A DNA stretch of 43,845 nt, from contig CALFNG010000311.1 in NCBI GenBank assembly GCA_937902985.1, positions 1 through 43,845 on the forward strand. The letters run 5' to 3'. A program made the position numbers and the translations under genes. Position 1 is the first letter of the stretch. Every line of letters begins with the position of its first letter. Shown piece after piece: positions 41,877 to 43,845 of this stretch. The notes below the pieces were generated by a model that saw nothing but the letters and a program-made list of their open reading frames with translations, made no database searches and was not told where the DNA came from. The DNA comes from an uncultured Myxococcales bacterium. Its GTDB lineage: Bacteria > Myxococcota_A > Polyangia > Polyangiales > Polyangiaceae.

Positions 41877-41971
41877 CTAAAGACGGGCCGCTAAAGATTT
41901 CCTAAAGGCGTCCGTCCGGCCGCGGTTCATGCTGCCGGCGGGCGGTCGCCAGCGTTTAGCGAGCCTTTAGC
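41877..41971. promoter_or_regulatory. cluster of five TTTAG boxes with 11-bp spacing
   Basis: CTAAAG (minus-strand CTTTAG) occurs at 41877, 41891 and 41902, the last two 11 bases apart. TTTAGCG occurs on the plus strand at 41955 and 41966, again 11 bases apart. The cluster lies just upstream of the membrane-protein/regulator operon (start 41851) and beyond the 3' end of the second ammonium transporter. It fits a multi-site OmpR/PhoB-type operator, probably for autoregulation by the downstream regulator. Confidence 0.5.
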
Positions 41972-42063
41972 GTGCGATGGCGGCAACCCCGCAGTCCATG
42001 CGCCAGTTCTTGTCGGCCGCGTCAAGAGCAGATCAACGACAAACTCCAGGCGCGCGTCGCGGG

Positions 42064-43626
42064 CTAGCGAGGAAGGTGCTCGGGGCCCCCGAGACCATGC
42101 ACGGCGGCGCCGCCGAGCGGCGAAGGAGGGTGCGCGATGCCGCCCTCGTCGTCGAGGTGATAGCCGGCCTCGCCGTGCTCGACGACATCGAGCCCGTCTT
42201 CCTCGCTCTCGGGGTCGAGGCGCAGGCCGATGAGCCGCTTGACCGCGAACGCGATGACCGCGGTTCCTCCGCTCGCCAGCGCGATCGTGACCCCCATGGC
42301 CTTGAGCTGCTCGAGCCAGAGCGTCTTGCCCACGACCGCGGCGAGGTTCGTGTTGAGGTTCGGGTTCGCCTCGGCTGTCGCGAGGAAGCCGGTGACGAGG
42401 GCACCGAGGGCGCCGCCGACGCCGTGGATCCCGAAGGTATCGAGCGCGTCGTCGTAGCCCAAGGCCGACTTGAGCTTCATGGTGGAGACGTACGGGATCG
42501 ACCCGGCGAGCAGCCCGATGATCACCGCGCCATTGGCGTTCACGAAGCCCGACGCGGGGGTGACCACGACCAGGCCGGCGACTGCGCCCGAGCAGAGCCC
42601 GAGGACGGTGGGCTTGCCGCGGGTGAGCCATTCGATGGCGGGCCACGTGACGCACGCGACGCCGGTGGCCAGCGTCGTCGCCATGAAGGCGCCGGCGGCG
42701 ATCCCGTCGGCCGCCACCGCGCTCCCCGCGTTGAATCCGTACCAGCCGACCCAGAGCATGCCGGTGCCGATCATGGTCAGAACGAGGCTGTGCGGATAGA
42801 ACGCCTTCTGCCCGAAGCCCTTGCGCTTGCCGACGATGAGACAGAGCACGAGCGCCGACCACCCCGACGCCATGTGAACGACGGTTCCGCCCGCGAAGTC
42901 GATCGCCCGGATGCTCGCGTTCGCGTTCCACACACCGTTCATCAGCCCGTCGATGCCCCAGACCATGTGCGCGAGCGGAAAGTAGACGACGAACATCCAC
43001 GCCACGAGAAACGCCATGAGCGCCGAGTACTTCATTCGCTCGGCGATCGCGCCGACGATGAGCGCCGGGGTGATGATCGCGAACATGAGCTGGTACATCG
43101 AGAAGACGCTGTGCGAGACCCACGCTCCGTAGTTCGCGTTGGGGGTGGCGCCGACGCCCCTCAGGAAGGCGAACTTCAACCCTCCCAGGAACGGCGACCC
43201 CGAGTCGAACGCGAGGCTGTAGCCCACGAGCCACCAGAGGATGGTCACGAACCCGGCGCAGCCCAGGCACTGCGCCATGACCGAGAGCACGTTCTTGCGC
43301 CGGACGAGGCCGCCGTAGAAGAGCGCCAGCCCGGGGAGCGTCATGAAGAGGACGAGCGCCGACGATGTCATCATCCAGGCGTTGTGGCCGGGACCGGATG
43401 AGACGAGCGCCTTGGGCGCGCCGTTCGTGACGTACGCCTCGAGGTCGGCGACGCGCGTGGCGAGGTCGGCGCAGTTCGTCGCGCCGGCCGCAGGGGTCGA
43501 CGTCTCTGCCTGGGCCCACGCGGCGGCTGCAGCGAAGACGGACGCAACCAGCGTCGCGAGGGCAAGGATCGTCGAAAAGATGCGCCTGTCGGTCGTGCGT
43601 GTGGGGATCGTGATGCTTCGGATCAT
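42064..43626 (-). CDS. ammonium transporter (Amt family), second copy
   Basis: A 520-residue protein with a signal peptide (TLVASVFAAAAAWAQA), a short coiled-coil-like segment and eleven membrane segments. It contains LVLFMTLPGLALFYGGLVRRKNVLSV, the pore motif DFAGGTVVHMASGW (first twin His), GWYGFNAGSAV and FGIHGVGGALGALVTG (second twin His), as in AmtB. The C-terminus extends about 35 residues beyond the family end with DGLDVVEHGEAGYHLDDEGG, the cytosolic tail that GlnK-type proteins contact. A GAGGA site lies before the ATG at 43626. The sequence is clearly distinct from the other Amt, so the two arose long ago. The upstream 219 bases to the window end hold no gene. Confidence 0.93.
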   Translation of the reverse strand: MIRSITIPTRTTDRRIFSTILALATLVASVFAAAAAWAQAETSTPAAGATNCADLATRVADLEAYVTNGAPKALVSSGPGHNAWMMTSSALVLFMTLPGLALFYGGLVRRKNVLSVMAQCLGCAGFVTILWWLVGYSLAFDSGSPFLGGLKFAFLRGVGATPNANYGAWVSHSVFSMYQLMFAIITPALIVGAIAERMKYSALMAFLVAWMFVVYFPLAHMVWGIDGLMNGVWNANASIRAIDFAGGTVVHMASGWSALVLCLIVGKRKGFGQKAFYPHSLVLTMIGTGMLWVGWYGFNAGSAVAADGIAAGAFMATTLATGVACVTWPAIEWLTRGKPTVLGLCSGAVAGLVVVTPASGFVNANGAVIIGLLAGSIPYVSTMKLKSALGYDDALDTFGIHGVGGALGALVTGFLATAEANPNLNTNLAAVVGKTLWLEQLKAMGVTIALASGGTAVIAFAVKRLIGLRLDPESEEDGLDVVEHGEAGYHLDDEGGIAHPPSPLGGAAVHGLGGPEHLPR

Positions 43627-43845
43627 GGCTCGTCCTCGATGCTCTCACGCCGTGGCGTGTTTCGCCGAACGTGCGGCGTCCGCCCATTTTCGATCATGAG
43701 GCGCCAATCTTGAGTCGCGCTTTGTGAGGCGCATCGATTTTTGATGCCTTCCTTATGACGTCGCGACTCTGCTGTCCATCGCCGATCGCGTGCAGGCGGC
43801 CGGATCCGGCGGCGCGGGCAGCGATCCGCCTCAGGCGGGCGCCCC

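Noticed and set aside
41977-43401. Long plus-strand frame opposite the second ammonium transporter
   Set aside because: Antisense to a textbook Amt gene; composition typical of a shadow frame.
43627-43845. Sigma-54 promoter or PII-linked control upstream of the second amt
   Set aside because: No GG-N10-GC pair of the usual TGGCAC/TTGC form was found in the 219 bases available.

Overview
This window looks like chromosomal DNA of a GC-rich deltaproteobacterium-type organism, most likely Myxococcota (Polyangia, for example relatives of Labilithrix or Sorangium). The reasons are very high GC with GC-rich third positions, GTG/TTG starts, lipoproteins with Ser/Gly or Pro/Asp linkers, a Cys-rich repeat lipoprotein with recurring CGGGG motifs, an ECF sigma gene translationally coupled to two partners, and KdpE-type regulators. 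This is inferred from style; no marker gene proves the taxon. No tRNA, rRNA or CRISPR array was seen.

Layout. 1-4.3 kb: a decayed glycerate kinase abutting an IS66-like remnant, a secreted PHB-depolymerase-like esterase, a family-14-like polysaccharide lyase and a truncated flavoprotein fragment. 4.4-8.7 kb: an ECF sigma triad and envelope lipoproteins. 8.9-13.9 kb: an AraC-type regulator divergent from a ferredoxin-reductase-AlkB/XylM hydroxylase fusion, followed at once by a diguanylate cyclase. 14-16.6 kb: a MATE exporter, gene relics and a conserved hypothetical protein. 17-23.2 kb: a KdpD/KdpE-like pair, an ammonium transporter with a small membrane protein, an NhaD-like antiporter and a universal stress protein. 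23.4-29.7 kb: an oxidoreductase relic, two large secreted lipoproteins, a frameshifted alpha/beta hydrolase and a cyclophilin. 30.4-31.2 kb: a truncated IS3 element. 31.3-38.9 kb: a CNNM/CorC-type protein divergent from a tightly packed seven-gene cassette (two small membrane proteins, HMA-like protein, P1B-like ATPase without a CPC motif, P-loop GTPase, tail-anchored protein, CHAD protein). 39.1-43.6 kb: a sensor/regulator deletion relic, two more KdpE-like regulators, a small membrane protein and a second ammonium transporter.

Two segments stand out. The 32.7-38.9 kb cassette has five overlapping or nearly overlapping gene junctions and combines a Cys-less P1B-like ATPase with a GTPase and a putative polyphosphate-binding CHAD protein; no described system is known to me with this composition. 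The 10.1-12.4 kb gene is a single-chain monooxygenase carrying its own electron-transfer modules, with a paired direct repeat in the divergent promoter. Regulation by OmpR/PhoB-class proteins is suggested by 11-bp-spaced direct repeats at four places. Many genes are broken, several by single-base changes in G/C runs, so real decay and residual assembly indels must be told apart.
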